Shown: positions 54,947 through 64,000, counted from the stretch's first letter. The stretch: 64,000 nt of DNA from Acetobacter suratthaniensis (GCF_017377745.1 NZ_JAFVMG010000012.1:1-64000); one strand, 5' to 3'. Notes: a model not told the origin generated them from the sequence alone. Numbers and translations: made by a program.

Positions 54947-57206
54947 CCCTCAGGCCACCCCGCACGGCCTGCCCGCGCCTGCCCACTGGCCCAGTCTGTC
55001 CGCCGGTCTTTTACACCTGCTGGGCCTGACCCCCTTTGGTAACGAAACCCGCTGGAAAACCTTTGTCGCCACCAGCGCTTATGCAGGACGGGTTTTTCTA
55101 TCCATTGGCATTGCGGTGTTTCTGGCCTTCCTGTTCCAGCTTCAGTCCCCCATCAGTGCGGCGACAACGGTCATGATCGTGGCCAACCCCACCGTGGGGG
55201 CCATGGTTTCCAAAAGTCTGTGGCGTATCATTGGCACACTGATTGGCGCGACCATCAGTGTCGGTATCATGGCCGCCTTTGTGCAGTCTCCCGTGCTCTA
55301 CTTCATGGCGCTGGCGGTGTTTGTGGGCATTGCCTGCGCGGTTGCAACCTTCCTGCGCTATTTCCGGGCCTATGCCGCAGTACTGACGGGTTATACCATC
55401 GTCATTATCGCCTCTCCCGCCTTTGCGGAGCCTGAGGGCATTTTCCTGTCCGCCATGAGCCGTCTTTCCGCAGTGACAGTGGGTGTGGTGGTTACGGCCT
55501 GCGTGTTCATGATTACCTCGCCACGTAAACCGGGCAGTATCATGGCCGGGCTGGGCGGGGCTTTTCGCGATACGGTGCGCCATGCGTGGCTGTTCCACTC
55601 AGCCGAAAGCAGCCGCACAGCAACTGTTCCGGCCGATGCGCTTGATAAGCTTGAAAACGCCGAACGCACCGCCAGCCTGACAAGCTTCCGCGCCCTGCCG
55701 CAGCCCGTTTATGACAGCCGCAGCAAACTGCTGGCACACATGGCCGGGCTGGCCCCCGCCATTGAATACGCCGCAACAGACGACCCCGATATGCTCGCCC
55801 GCGTGCGCAACCTGCGGCTGGCACTCAGCCGCCTGACGGGTCTGATCGTCAGTTACCACCCCTACTGGTTAACCCTTGAGGAAGCCGGGCAGGAAACCCA
55901 CGATATTCACGCCCAGATGGCCGATACACTGGGCAGGCTGCTGGAACTGACAGAAAACCCGGCATGGCTGGAAGACCCCGCCCCGCTCACGGCCTGCCTG
56001 CGCGAAGCCCTGCATGCCCTTGAACGGCTTTCCCATGAGCCCCAGCCCCCCGCCGTGCTGGCCGCACTCGACAACACGCGCGATACGCTGGTTCAGATGG
56101 ATCTGGCGCTGCACAACCTGACAAGCCGCGCCCCCGTTAAATCCGGGGCCGTTATCCTGCCCTATCTCGACTGGTTTACCGCCCTGCGCAACGGCGCACG
56201 CGGCACGCTTATTGCCATGCTGGCCGGACTGTTATGGTATGTTTTCCACTGGAGCACCGGCCCGCTTCTGATTGTTTATGTTGTGGCGGCCTCCAGCCTG
56301 CTCTCCACAGCGCCTTCCGCCGCCAAGGCCAGCCCGATGATGGCGGCTGGCACAGCGCTGGCCGTGCCGATGGGTTTCCTGTGCCACACACTGGCCCTGC
56401 CGCGCATAGACGGATACCCCCTGCTTTGGCTGGCGCTCTGCCTGTTCCTGCTGCCGGGCGTGTGGTTCCAGTTCCACCCCCGTTACAGTCTGGCGGCTTT
56501 TGGCTACGCGGTGTTCTTTACCATGATGCTCTCGGTCAATAATCCCATCGTGTATGATGACCTGAACCTGACCAATAACTGGATGACCATGTGTGCCGCC
56601 TGCGCCCTGCTGGCGGTTGTTTTCCGGGTTATCCTGCCTGCCGACCACCGGCTGGATGCGGCGCGGCTGGTTTCGTCCCTTGTGCGCGCGGTGCAGCATC
56701 TGGCCAATGCCCCCACGCGCGGCGGCATGCAGTGGGTTGCATGGGAAGGTATGCAGCTTCAGAAAATCTCACGGCTGATGATGCGCCTTTCCTTTGTCCC
56801 CACCGGGCTGGACCGTCAGGGCTACACGGATGCAGCGTTTACCGTGCTCTCGCTCGGGCGGCTTATCGTGCGGTTGCGCTGGAATGTGACCCATGCCGGG
56901 CTGAACCCACAGGCACGCAAGGCACTGGAAACCGCCATGCAGGCTTTTTCCACATTACGCAAAAATCCGGCGGCCACAGCACAGGCACTCCAGCATGCGG
57001 CCCACCAGATCGAGAGCATAACCACCGAGGAAAAAGGTCTGGTCATCAACCGCGACCGCGTTGTGTCCTGCTTAGAACAGGCGGCCAGCATCATTCTGGC
57101 GGTGCCGGGCTTTTTCCATCATCGTGGCCCGATCCATGCCGCGGCGGACCCCACCATGACCCAGCCCGCCCCCCCGGCCATTCCGGTAACCCTAATGCCC
57201 CGTTAA
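54936..57206 (+). CDS. FUSC-family efflux transporter (AaeB-like)
   Basis: 756 residues in two halves, each with a cluster of membrane helices (VFLSIGIAVFLAFLFQLQSP to VVVTACVFMITS, and GTLIAMLAGLLWYVFHW to CALLAVVFRVI), separated by a long soluble helical domain. This is the FUSC arrangement of AaeB, which exports aromatic carboxylic acids. AaeB normally works with a membrane-fusion partner AaeA; none is adjacent. Controlled most likely by the overlapping MarR gene. Confidence 0.88.
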   Translation: MRPDPQATPHGLPAPAHWPSLSAGLLHLLGLTPFGNETRWKTFVATSAYAGRVFLSIGIAVFLAFLFQLQSPISAATTVMIVANPTVGAMVSKSLWRIIGTLIGATISVGIMAAFVQSPVLYFMALAVFVGIACAVATFLRYFRAYAAVLTGYTIVIIASPAFAEPEGIFLSAMSRLSAVTVGVVVTACVFMITSPRKPGSIMAGLGGAFRDTVRHAWLFHSAESSRTATVPADALDKLENAERTASLTSFRALPQPVYDSRSKLLAHMAGLAPAIEYAATDDPDMLARVRNLRLALSRLTGLIVSYHPYWLTLEEAGQETHDIHAQMADTLGRLLELTENPAWLEDPAPLTACLREALHALERLSHEPQPPAVLAALDNTRDTLVQMDLALHNLTSRAPVKSGAVILPYLDWFTALRNGARGTLIAMLAGLLWYVFHWSTGPLLIVYVVAASSLLSTAPSAAKASPMMAAGTALAVPMGFLCHTLALPRIDGYPLLWLALCLFLLPGVWFQFHPRYSLAAFGYAVFFTMMLSVNNPIVYDDLNLTNNWMTMCAACALLAVVFRVILPADHRLDAARLVSSLVRAVQHLANAPTRGGMQWVAWEGMQLQKISRLMMRLSFVPTGLDRQGYTDAAFTVLSLGRLIVRLRWNVTHAGLNPQARKALETAMQAFSTLRKNPAATAQALQHAAHQIESITTEEKGLVINRDRVVSCLEQAASIILAVPGFFHHRGPIHAAADPTMTQPAPPAIPVTLMPR

Positions 57207-57398
57207 AAATACGAAAACGAAACGACCTTATTTTTCCGTTAAGTTTTACATGGGGCTATACAATTGCGGGAAAGTTCCTCAACAACAAAACTGTATCAAT
57301 GAATTTAATTTTATCAGCTTAAAGCCGTTTTTAAAGAACTGGAACGCCATTCAGCTTTTATAGATATGTCATAGAAACAATTATCAAGAAGACATATC

Positions 57399-58013
57399 AT
57401 GGCGCATTCAGGTGACTCTGCTCCCAAAAAAGCCAACCCCGCCCCGCTCGGACTTGTCGGGTTCGGCCTGACCACCATCCTGCTCAACCTGCATAATTCC
57501 GGCCTTCTGCCCATGGGGTCGGCCATTCTGGCCATGGGGCTGGTGGTGGGCGGTGCGGCACAGATTCTGGCAGGCCTGCTTGAATACCCTTCAGGCAATA
57601 CCTTCGGGCTCACCGCCTTTGTCTCCTATGGTGCATTCTGGATTTCGCTCGTAGCCCTGATTGCCCTGCCGCATACAGGCATTGTGCCAGCCAGCACCCC
57701 GGCCATGGTAGGCAGCTACCTGCTGCTGTGGGGCCTGTTTACGCTGTTCATGTTTGTCGGCACGCTGCGGGCCACCCGCGCACATCAGGTCATTTTTGGC
57801 ACGCTGGTTATCCTGTTTGCCATGCTTGGCCTGTCCGAGCTGCTTGAACTGCCCGGACTGAGTGTCATTGCCGGGTATGAAGGTCTGTTCTGCGGTTTCT
57901 CTGCTGTGTATCTGGCCGCTGCCGAAGTGCTCGAAGCCCAGTTCGGCCATGATGTGCTGCCGGTTGGCCGCCCGGCCCCGGCTCCTGTGGTTTATACGGC
58001 CGCCGTTGCCTGA
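57399..58013 (+). CDS. satP: Acetate/succinate permease, GPR1/FUN34/YaaH (AceTr) family
   Basis: 204 residues with six membrane helices. The family signature NPAPLGLVGFGLTTILLNLH is at the N-terminus, and ILAGLLEYPSGNTFGLTAF is a second conserved block. These hexameric channels move acetate with protons; in acetic acid bacteria they take up or tolerate acetate. It has its own 192-base leader after the FUSC gene and a strong hairpin at its end. Confidence 0.92.
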   Translation: MAHSGDSAPKKANPAPLGLVGFGLTTILLNLHNSGLLPMGSAILAMGLVVGGAAQILAGLLEYPSGNTFGLTAFVSYGAFWISLVALIALPHTGIVPASTPAMVGSYLLLWGLFTLFMFVGTLRATRAHQVIFGTLVILFAMLGLSELLELPGLSVIAGYEGLFCGFSAVYLAAAEVLEAQFGHDVLPVGRPAPAPVVYTAAVA

Positions 58014-58076
58014 ACAGGGCCGCGCTGGTTTCTCGTATCAAGCCACGGCCCTCCTGATCTCTCCCGTGGCTTGTCA

Positions 58077-58106
58077 CTCCCCCGGCGGCCCCTCCCGCCG
58101 GGGGAG
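58077..58106. terminator. Strong hairpin between convergent genes
   Basis: CTCCCCCGGCGG pairs perfectly with CCGCCGGGGGAG around a six-base loop, between the acetate permease and the convergent crotonase-family gene. No U-tract follows on the plus strand. Confidence 0.6.
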
Positions 58107-58146
58107 GCCGCACATACTCCTCCTTACGTAAACCTGCTGCCCCGCC

Positions 58147-59172
58147 TTACAGAGCGCGTAAATCGTGCAGGGCGTGAGCAGGAATATCCTCCAGTCGGGC
58201 AGGCTGCCAGAGCGGCGCGTTATCACGGTCAACCAGCCGGGCGCGGATACCCTCGGCAATATCAGGGCGCTCCAGCACATGCTGCACCAGCTCACGCTCC
58301 ACCTCAAAAACGGCCTCAAGCGTCTCTAGCGCTCTGGCGCGGTGCCATCCATGCCATGCGGCTTCAAGCGAAAACGGGCTGGCACGCCCCATGTCTTCCA
58401 GATCCTGCCGGGCTTCGGGCAGGGGGCAGGACTGTAACCGCTCGATAACCTCAGCCACGCTTGCCGCCGCATAGCACTGCTCCAGCACCGGGGGCAGCGC
58501 CAGCCCCGCCGCACCCTGCTCCTGCATGGAGGCAAAAACCTGCGCGGGCAACGTGTGGGCCAGCGCATCGCGCAGGCTGTCGAGTGTTTCTGAGGGGGCA
58601 TGAATATCCGCAAGCCCCATGGCAACGGCCTGCCCGGCATCCATCCGCCCCCCTGTCAGGGCCAACCGCAGCCCTGCAAGCCCCTGCGTGCGCGAGAGCA
58701 GCCATGACCCGCCTGCATCCGGTACAAGCCCGATCCCGGTTTCTGGCATGGCCAGCACGGAGCGCTCGGTCACCACGCGCCAGGGCACATGGCAACCAAG
58801 CCCCACACCGCCCCCCATGGTAATGCCATCAAGAAAGGACACGACAGGCTTGGGATACGCCGCCAGTTGCCGCATGGTGTCATACGCACGATCCATCAGC
58901 GCAAAGGCGCGCTCCGGCCCGTCTGCCAGCAGCGCCTCGCGGATGGCCCGCAGGTCTCCCCCCGCGCAGAAAGCCCGTGGGCTGCTACTTTCAATCAACA
59001 CCACCTGTACGCTGTCATCATCGCGCCAGACATCCAGCACCGCACTGATACCGCGTGCCAGCCCCGCATCCAGTGCGTTGAGCTTTCTGGGACGGTCGAG
59101 CACCAACCGTCCCATATGGCCGACCTGCGAGACCGTCAGCCCTTCCACCTCTGAAAGAACAGCTTCCGTCAT
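58147..59172 (-). CDS. 3-Hydroxyisobutyryl-CoA hydrolase-type crotonase
   Basis: 341 residues from ATG 59172 with GGAGGAAAG upstream. Crotonase-fold motifs: LDRPRKLNALDAGL, RAFCAGGDLRAI (oxyanion hole), DGITMGGGVGLG and AMPETGIGLVPDAGGSWLLS. The MPETxIGLxPDxG block and the length (longer than enoyl-CoA hydratases) fit the HIBCH group, which frees 3-hydroxyisobutyrate in valine breakdown. No other valine-pathway genes are nearby. It is divergent from the flavin reductase gene. Confidence 0.88.
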   Translation of the reverse strand: MTEAVLSEVEGLTVSQVGHMGRLVLDRPRKLNALDAGLARGISAVLDVWRDDDSVQVVLIESSSPRAFCAGGDLRAIREALLADGPERAFALMDRAYDTMRQLAAYPKPVVSFLDGITMGGGVGLGCHVPWRVVTERSVLAMPETGIGLVPDAGGSWLLSRTQGLAGLRLALTGGRMDAGQAVAMGLADIHAPSETLDSLRDALAHTLPAQVFASMQEQGAAGLALPPVLEQCYAAASVAEVIERLQSCPLPEARQDLEDMGRASPFSLEAAWHGWHRARALETLEAVFEVERELVQHVLERPDIAEGIRARLVDRDNAPLWQPARLEDIPAHALHDLRAL

Positions 59173-59243
59173 TGCTTTCCTCCTTATTTCATGCACAAAC
59201 AGCACGGGTACGAGCACATTCCCTGATATAACAAGGAGAGCAG

Positions 59244-59738
59244 ATGTCGGCTCCACAGACCAGCGCCTATCGTGATGCCATGGCCAGACTTGGCGCAGCT
59301 GTGAACGTGGTCACCACCGGAACTCTGGAAAATCCTGTAGGCTTTACCGCCTCAGCCGTCTGTTCCGTAACGGACACCCCGCCCACCCTGCTGGTTTGCC
59401 TGAACCGCACCAGCCGGGCGCGCGAGTCCTTTCATGTGGGTGCGGCGTTGTGCGTCAATGTGCTGTCCTCCACGCAGGAAGAGCTTTCAGGCCACTTTGC
59501 CAGCGCCAACAGCATGGAAGAGCGCTTTGCTCTGGGCCACTGGGATACGCTGGCCACCGGCGCTCCCGCCCTGCAGGAAGCCGTGGCTACCTTTGACTGC
59601 GTTATCAGTCAGATTGTGGAAGTCGGCACCCATAGCGTGCTGTTTGGCACCGTACAGGCGCTACGCTCCAACGACGATGCGGACGGGCTGGCCTATTTCC
59701 GCCGAGCCTATCATATTCTCAAACGTATTCTGCCGTAA
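59244..59738 (+). CDS. Flavin reductase (RutF/HpaC-like)
   Basis: 164 residues; AAGGAGAG-type leader before ATG 59244. Flavin-binding split-barrel signature: RLGAAVNVVTTGTLENPVGF, TASAVCSVTDTPPTLLVCLN, SFHVGAALCVNVLS. Such NAD(P)H:FMN reductases supply reduced flavin to a two-component monooxygenase. No monooxygenase partner lies in the window. It diverges from the HIBYL-CoA hydrolase-type gene with 71 bases between starts. Confidence 0.9.
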   Translation: MSAPQTSAYRDAMARLGAAVNVVTTGTLENPVGFTASAVCSVTDTPPTLLVCLNRTSRARESFHVGAALCVNVLSSTQEELSGHFASANSMEERFALGHWDTLATGAPALQEAVATFDCVISQIVEVGTHSVLFGTVQALRSNDDADGLAYFRRAYHILKRILP

Positions 59739-59767
59739 CAGCACACCCGACCAGCGGTGCTGATAAC

Positions 59768-59797
59768 AAAAAAGGGGCCAATGGCCCCTTTTTCTTT
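59768..59797 (+). terminator. Intrinsic terminator, symmetric
   Basis: AAAAAAGGGGCCA-A-TGGCCCCTTTTTC forms a G+C stem followed by a T-run on the plus strand, and by a T-run on the minus strand too. It can end the flavin reductase gene and the convergent cysteine synthase gene. Confidence 0.85.
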
Positions 59798-59824
59798 TCT
59801 ATCGCCTCAGGCTGTCCAGGCTGC

Positions 59825-60877
59825 TCAGCCTTCAGCCCCGGTGATAAGCCACGGCGCCACCGGCAGATTTTTTTCCTTCAGGAACGCCGGGTTGAACAGC
59901 TTGGACTCGTAGCGTGCCCCGCCATCTGCCAGAATAGTGACAATCCGGTGCCCCGGCCCGAGCTTACGCGCCGTGCGGATAGCCGCCGCGACATTGATAC
60001 CCGAAGACCCCCCGACCGACAGCCCTTCCTCACCCAGCAGACCGTAAATGATATCCAGCGCCTCGGGGTCAGGGATACGCTCGGCATCATCAATCGGCGC
60101 GCCTTCAAGATTGCCCGTCACACGCGACTGGCCAATGCCTTCGGTAATGGACGATCCCTCAACCGACAGGTCGTTATTCTTGACCCAGCCATACAGGCCC
60201 GAACCTTCTGGGTCGGCCAGCACAATGCGCGGGGGCTTTACCCCTGCGCGGGCTGCCGCATCATGCAGGCCCAGCGCCGTACCGGCCAGCGTGCCGCCCG
60301 TGCCGCATGCGCAGGTAAAGGCATCAATCCGCCCATCCATCTGCTGCCAGATTTCCTGCGCCGTGGTGGCGCGGTGGCCTTCGCGGTTGGCCAGATTGTC
60401 AAACTGATTAGCCCAGACCCAGCCATTTTCCTCAGCCAGCCTGCGCGAAACATGCACGTAATTGCCCGGATCACGATACGGCTTGGCCGGAACCAGCCGC
60501 AGATCGGCACCGATCATCCGCAGAAAGCCGATTTTCTCGCGGCTCTGGGTTTCGGGCATGACAATAACGCAGCGATACCCACGCGCATTGGCCACCAGCG
60601 TCAGGCCGATGCCGGTATTCCCCGCAGTCCCTTCCACCAATGTGCCGCCGGGCTTGAGAATGCCGCGCTTTTCCGCATCTTCAATAATGGCCAGCCCCGC
60701 GCGGTCTTTGACCGAACCACCGGGGTTCATGAACTCGGCCTTGCCGTATATCTCACAGCCCGTGGCCTCAGACGCGCGGCGCAGGAGCACAAGCGGCGTC
60801 CCCCCCACAGCGGCGGGCATATCAGCGGAAAGGGTTTTCCAGCCGGGATGAGAGGGAGAAACGGCGCGATCGGTCAT
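59825..60877 (-). CDS. cysK: Cysteine synthase (O-acetylserine sulfhydrylase)
   Basis: 350 residues from ATG 60877; longer readings extend toward the upstream gene without support. PLP Lys in MNPGGSVKDRAG, substrate loop EGTAGNTGIGLTLVA, phosphate-binding CGTGGTLAG and GLSVGGSSGINVAAA are intact. It makes L-cysteine from O-acetylserine and sulfide. Length is slightly more than CysK because of an N-terminal extension, as in several alphaproteobacterial cysteine synthases. It follows the DUF2272 gene by 52 bases on the same strand. Confidence 0.9.
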   Translation of the reverse strand: MTDRAVSPSHPGWKTLSADMPAAVGGTPLVLLRRASEATGCEIYGKAEFMNPGGSVKDRAGLAIIEDAEKRGILKPGGTLVEGTAGNTGIGLTLVANARGYRCVIVMPETQSREKIGFLRMIGADLRLVPAKPYRDPGNYVHVSRRLAEENGWVWANQFDNLANREGHRATTAQEIWQQMDGRIDAFTCACGTGGTLAGTALGLHDAAARAGVKPPRIVLADPEGSGLYGWVKNNDLSVEGSSITEGIGQSRVTGNLEGAPIDDAERIPDPEALDIIYGLLGEEGLSVGGSSGINVAAAIRTARKLGPGHRIVTILADGGARYESKLFNPAFLKEKNLPVAPWLITGAEG

Positions 60878-60929
60878 CTGCTCTGCCTTGAAAATACTGT
60901 CTGTGCGTGCGGACCAAACGGAACCCGGA

Positions 60930-61811
60930 TTACTGACCTGCATCCGGTTCCTGTTCAGCATCATATACCACCTCAAGCACCGCGCACCAAGGATAGCGCG
61001 GATCGTAACTGCCTGAGGGTGCAGCCAAAAGACCATTGCTGTCCACGGGGGCGTGGGTCAGGGCCACGGCATCGTCTATATTACCGCCGATAATACTGAT
61101 CTGCTGGCCAAAAGGCTGGCCCCGCTGCCCTGTGGCCACCACATAGCCGCAATGCGCCGGAAAGCCGTAAGCGGTGGGCAGGCTGGAAAACCGTACCGTA
61201 GTCCGGCTGGCCCCACGGGCAACACACACCAGATCGCCCGGCCGGGGGGCATACTGGGCCGGATCATGGGCGCGCAGAACAGGGGACTGCCCGGACGCCG
61301 CAGCATTAATATAGGTGGCGTGGTTGGGAGAATACGGGAAACGGTCATTCGCCCCCGCCACACGCATAACATAGGAAATGAACGCCGCCGACCAAGCGTA
61401 GCTGCCATCCTGCTCGAAGCGGAACAACGCGCCGCTGCCATCATGTTTGCCTGTCCAGGCGGCTTCCTTCATGTCCGGCCCCATGCCGATCCACCAGTAT
61501 TCGCCCACACGCTGCCAAAGACCCGGCGCGCGCTCGGGCTTGATGGCGGCACTTTCCGGCTCGGGCCGGTCCAGCGGGTTGTCATCATTGACCGGGCTAC
61601 CGAACATCCGCCATTCGCGCATGGCAATGGCCACCACATCCTGCCGGTTGAATGGCTCATAATTACGGGTGGCAAAATCCGGCACATGGCCGCCATAGTT
61701 TGAAGACGCGGCCCCCGGCCAGTGTCCTTGCCCCACCGGGGCTGATGGGCTGGTTGCACAGGCGGCAAGACACAGCGGAGCCAGAAGAACGGCGTAAGGC
61801 GCGCGCGACAT
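60930..61811 (-). CDS. DUF2272 lipoprotein
   Basis: 293 residues from the Met at 61811, which begins a lipoprotein signal (YAVLLAPLCLAAC, lipobox LAAC). The body matches DUF2272: EYWWIGMGPDMKEAAWTG, SYAWSAAFISYVMRVAG, then HATYINAAASG and APRPGDLVCVARG. These resemble a CHAP/NlpC-like papain fold, with FPAHCGYVVATG as a candidate catalytic segment. A cell-envelope amidase or peptidase role is possible but unproven. It precedes cysK on the same strand. Confidence 0.82.
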   Translation of the reverse strand: MSRAPYAVLLAPLCLAACATSPSAPVGQGHWPGAASSNYGGHVPDFATRNYEPFNRQDVVAIAMREWRMFGSPVNDDNPLDRPEPESAAIKPERAPGLWQRVGEYWWIGMGPDMKEAAWTGKHDGSGALFRFEQDGSYAWSAAFISYVMRVAGANDRFPYSPNHATYINAAASGQSPVLRAHDPAQYAPRPGDLVCVARGASRTTVRFSSLPTAYGFPAHCGYVVATGQRGQPFGQQISIIGGNIDDAVALTHAPVDSNGLLAAPSGSYDPRYPWCAVLEVVYDAEQEPDAGQ

Positions 61812-61955
61812 CGTTTTTCCTACCAGATCAGAAGCCCTGAGACGGTTTGCCCGGTGCAGCCGCCCCAAAGCGCAGGAGTGGAAAACACGTCCCCTCCCGC
61901 ATCCCGACTACAATGGAACATCCGCCCCAGCGTGTCCATTGAACTCGGAAGCATC

Positions 61956-62477
61956 TCAGCCCGGCGGTGTGCTGATTTCAGCCAGAACACCCTGCACACA
62001 GCGCACGGCGTCCTCGGGGGCGAGTTCCACCACCAGCCCGCGGCCGCCCCCGTTGATATACAGCCTGTCCAGACCGGCCAGACTGGCATCGAACACCACA
62101 GGCAGGACGGCATGTCCACCAAACGGGCTGATCCCGCCAACCTGAAAGCCAGTCAGACTTTCAGCCCGCTCCGGGGGCAGCATGCGCGCCTTGTTCCCAC
62201 CGAACACGGCGGCCAGCCGGTTCAGATCCACCCGATGGTGAACCGGAATAGCCGCGCATACGACCCGTTTTTTATCAATTTCGGCCAGCAGGGTCTTGAA
62301 CACATGCCCCTGCTCCATACCAATGCCTTCCGCCGCATGCAGCCCAACCTTGCCCGGTTCGGAAACATACTCGTAATCGTGCATGACATAAGCAATGCCA
62401 TGTGCATCCAAAAACCGGGTGGAAGGCGTATCAAAGCGCTCGGCCACGGGATTATCCTGCGTGTGCATACCGCTCAA
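61956..62477 (-). CDS. ybaK: Cys-tRNA(Pro)/Cys-tRNA(Cys) deacylase YbaK
   Basis: 173 residues reading from TTG 62477, which overlaps the mtnA stop by four bases; ATG 62468 is an alternative start. YbaK/EbsC fold: THGIAYVMHDYE-type opening (here DAHGIAYVMHDYEY), GHVFKTLLAEID with the key Lys, VPVHHRVDLNRLA-type segment and GGISPFGGHAVLPVVFDAS. It hydrolyses mischarged Cys-tRNA(Pro) in trans. The overlap suggests co-translation with mtnA. Confidence 0.9.
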   Translation of the reverse strand: MSGMHTQDNPVAERFDTPSTRFLDAHGIAYVMHDYEYVSEPGKVGLHAAEGIGMEQGHVFKTLLAEIDKKRVVCAAIPVHHRVDLNRLAAVFGGNKARMLPPERAESLTGFQVGGISPFGGHAVLPVVFDASLAGLDRLYINGGGRGLVVELAPEDAVRCVQGVLAEISTPPG

Positions 62478-63580
62478 GCGACGGGTTCCTGCTTGCCAAA
62501 TTCGGGAAAGAGCGAAAGCAGGCCCGCCTGTGTCGCGGGGCAGCAGCCCTTTTCCGTAATCAGCCCTGTAACCAGCCGCGCGGGCGTAACATCAAAAGCC
62601 GGGTTTGCGGCGCCGCTGCCATCAGGCGTGATCTGCACGCGCGTAATATTGCCTGCCTCATCACGTCCGCCAACATGCGTCACTTCCGAGGCCGCGCGCT
62701 CCTCGATCGGAATTTCGCTTATGCCGTCTGCAACCGTCCAGTCTATGGTGGTGGAGGGCAGCGCAACCCAGAACGGCACATCATTATCCCGCGCGGCCAG
62801 CGCCTTGAGATAGGTGCCAATCTTGTTGGCGACATCGCCCGAGCGGGTCACGCGGTCGGTGCCGACAATGACAATATCCACCTGCCCATGCTGCATCAGA
62901 TGCCCGCCCGCGTTATCCGCGATAACGGTATGCGGCACGCCGTGGCTACCCAGCTCCCATGCTGTCAGGGCAGCCCCCTGATTACGCGGGCGGGTTTCAT
63001 CAACCCAGACATGCACATCCAGCCCTTCATCATGGGCCATATAGATAGGCGCCAGCGCCGTACCCCAATCCACGGTGGCAATCCAGCCTGCATTGCAATG
63101 CGTCAGAATATTGACACGCTTGCCCCCGGCCGCCAGCGCGCGCAGCAGTTCCAGCCCATGACGGCCAATGGCTTCGTTCTGGGCTGCATCCTCATCACAG
63201 ATCAGCCCGGCTTCAGCATAGGCTGCGGCCGCGCGATCAGTCGGGGTGAGCGGGCGCAGGCGGGTCAGCATTCTTTCAATGGCCCAGCGCAGGTTTATCG
63301 CCGTGGGGCGGGTGGCAGCCAGCATGGCGGCCGTCTGCTCCAGCGTCGTGTCATCGGCTGCATTGCGCAACCCCAGCGCCAGCCCGTACGCCGCCACAGC
63401 CCCGATCAGCGGCGCACCACGCACCTGCATGGTGCGAATGGCGTGGGCCACCTCATCGGGCGTGACAAGCGTGAGAATATCCAGCGCGAACGGCAGACGG
63501 GTCTGGTCAAAAATATGAATGCTCCAGCCGTCTTTTTCATCGACCCAGACACTGCGGTAAGGGGTGCCATTGATTTTCAT
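62474..63580 (-). CDS. mtnA: S-methyl-5-thioribose-1-phosphate isomerase
   Basis: 368 residues from ATG 63580 with GAGAG upstream. MtnA hallmarks: MQVRGAPLIGAVAAYG, catalytic Cys in THCNAGWIATVDWGTAL, and catalytic Asp in VGTDRVTRSGDVANKIGTY. It converts methylthioribose-1-phosphate to methylthioribulose-1-phosphate in the methionine salvage pathway. Other salvage genes are not in the window. It overlaps ybaK downstream. Confidence 0.93.
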   Translation of the reverse strand: MKINGTPYRSVWVDEKDGWSIHIFDQTRLPFALDILTLVTPDEVAHAIRTMQVRGAPLIGAVAAYGLALGLRNAADDTTLEQTAAMLAATRPTAINLRWAIERMLTRLRPLTPTDRAAAAYAEAGLICDEDAAQNEAIGRHGLELLRALAAGGKRVNILTHCNAGWIATVDWGTALAPIYMAHDEGLDVHVWVDETRPRNQGAALTAWELGSHGVPHTVIADNAGGHLMQHGQVDIVIVGTDRVTRSGDVANKIGTYLKALAARDNDVPFWVALPSTTIDWTVADGISEIPIEERAASEVTHVGGRDEAGNITRVQITPDGSGAANPAFDVTPARLVTGLITEKGCCPATQAGLLSLFPEFGKQEPVA

Positions 63581-63905
63581 GGAATTACTCTCAAGCCCCG
63601 AAGGCAAAACATGAAGAAAACGGAAGCCCCGATCATAAAGCCACAACCCGGCACGGGCAACACTCCACCCCAACAAGAACAGTCAGAGAACAGATAACGG
63701 CAAGATCATATTAGGGACTGATATTTATTCATGCCTTTGTACAGTATTTTTTGCATTTTCGGTAGTTTTTGTTATGTAGAGCGGGAACAGCCCAAACATC
63801 TGTCGCGGCATGTCCTCGCGGGTAAGGGGCATGATTTTTTCTTTATCAGAAAACCCGTTGCATGTTCACGAACAATCAAAAACATGCCTTGAAGGAAGAT
63901 TAACA
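63581..63905. other. Intergenic region upstream of the partial gene
   Basis: 325 bases between mtnA and the gene cut by the window edge. It holds an imperfectly placed dyad, GCATGTT (63860-63866) and AACATGC (63881-63887), about 20 bases before the next start codon. I see no RNA gene or further coding sequence. Confidence 0.4.
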
Positions 63906-64000
63906 ATGAGTGAAACCCGCAAGCGCCGCACGACAAAAGCCGCAGCCCCCGAAACCGCCCCGGCACCTGCTCCCAAAAAACGTGCGCCACGGGCAAAGGC
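63906..64000 (+). CDS. Start of a basic Ala/Pro/Lys-rich protein (partial)
   Basis: ATG 63906 follows GAAGGA by a good distance. The first 31 residues (MSETRKRRTTKAAAPETAPA, then PAPKKRAPRAKA) are basic and of low complexity, as in N-terminal tails of nucleic-acid-binding proteins. The gene runs off the window, so its identity cannot be read. Confidence 0.6.
   Translation, partial: MSETRKRRTTKAAAPETAPAPAPKKRAPRAK

Noticed and set aside
62402..63697. 431-codon plus-strand frame opposite mtnA
   Set aside because: Antisense shadow; mtnA has all catalytic motifs.

Overview
The window looks like chromosome of an acetic acid bacterium (Acetobacteraceae, Alphaproteobacteria, probably Acetobacter or a close relative). 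The signs are a G+C-rich core, an AceTr-family acetate permease, a sorbosone-dehydrogenase-family quinoprotein, four TonB-dependent receptors, a GlnT-type glutamine synthetase and a cobalamin lower-ligand cluster. The assignment rests on gene content only; no rRNA is present.

Left edge (1-3.5 kb) is a foreign, strongly A+T-rich island. It holds a small intact gene, a 798-residue fusion of a SIR2-like NADase domain with a Ser/Thr protein kinase-like domain and an unrecognised C-terminal module, a decayed second copy of the small gene, and a 58-codon orphan gene resembling only the C-terminal tail of MazE-type antitoxins. This is the best candidate for an undescribed anti-phage or abortive-infection system.

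3.9-17.4 kb: chemoreceptor, polyol-type MFS permease, GDSL esterase, beta-lactamase-fold serine hydrolase, a siderophore-type TonB receptor with a TetR regulator, GlnT-type glutamine synthetase, a MetX-like alpha/beta hydrolase and a sorbosone dehydrogenase homologue. The glutamine synthetase and the hydrolase each have a similar A+T-rich palindrome upstream.

17.5-28.3 kb: a minus-strand operon of ABC permease, ATPase, NikR-like regulator, two DUF1989 proteins, a biotin-dependent urea/guanidine carboxylase, allophanate hydrolase and a periplasmic binding protein. It should import and degrade guanidine (or urea) to ammonia and CO2. The NikR-like protein has lost three of four nickel ligands. 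A perfect inverted repeat with NikR-like 22-bp half-site spacing brackets a TTGACA -35 box ahead of the operon, so a repurposed NikR controlling nitrogen scavenging is likely.

28.5-37 kb: lipocalin-like protein, LysR regulator, a TonB receptor with a Fur-box-like site, an Lrp/DMT-exporter divergent pair, and asparagine permease followed by an outer-membrane protein. tRNA-Glu(CTC) sits at 37.6 kb. 37.7-41.5 kb: tonB, a Met/His-rich DUF2946 protein and an OprC/NosA-like copper receptor form a probable copper-acquisition locus. 41.5-47.5 kb: TonB receptor, MFS permease and aldo/keto reductase, divergent from a TauD-family dioxygenase. 47.6-53.1 kb: an aldehyde dehydrogenase, then cobU, cobT, cobS, bluB and cobC for cobalamin lower-ligand synthesis and nucleotide-loop assembly. 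53.4-54.2 kb: an orphan gene unlike its neighbours. 54.4-64 kb: MarR/FUSC efflux pair, acetate permease, HIBYL-CoA hydrolase, flavin reductase, cysteine synthase, a DUF2272 lipoprotein, ybaK, mtnA and the start of a basic Ala/Pro/Lys-rich protein cut by the window edge.
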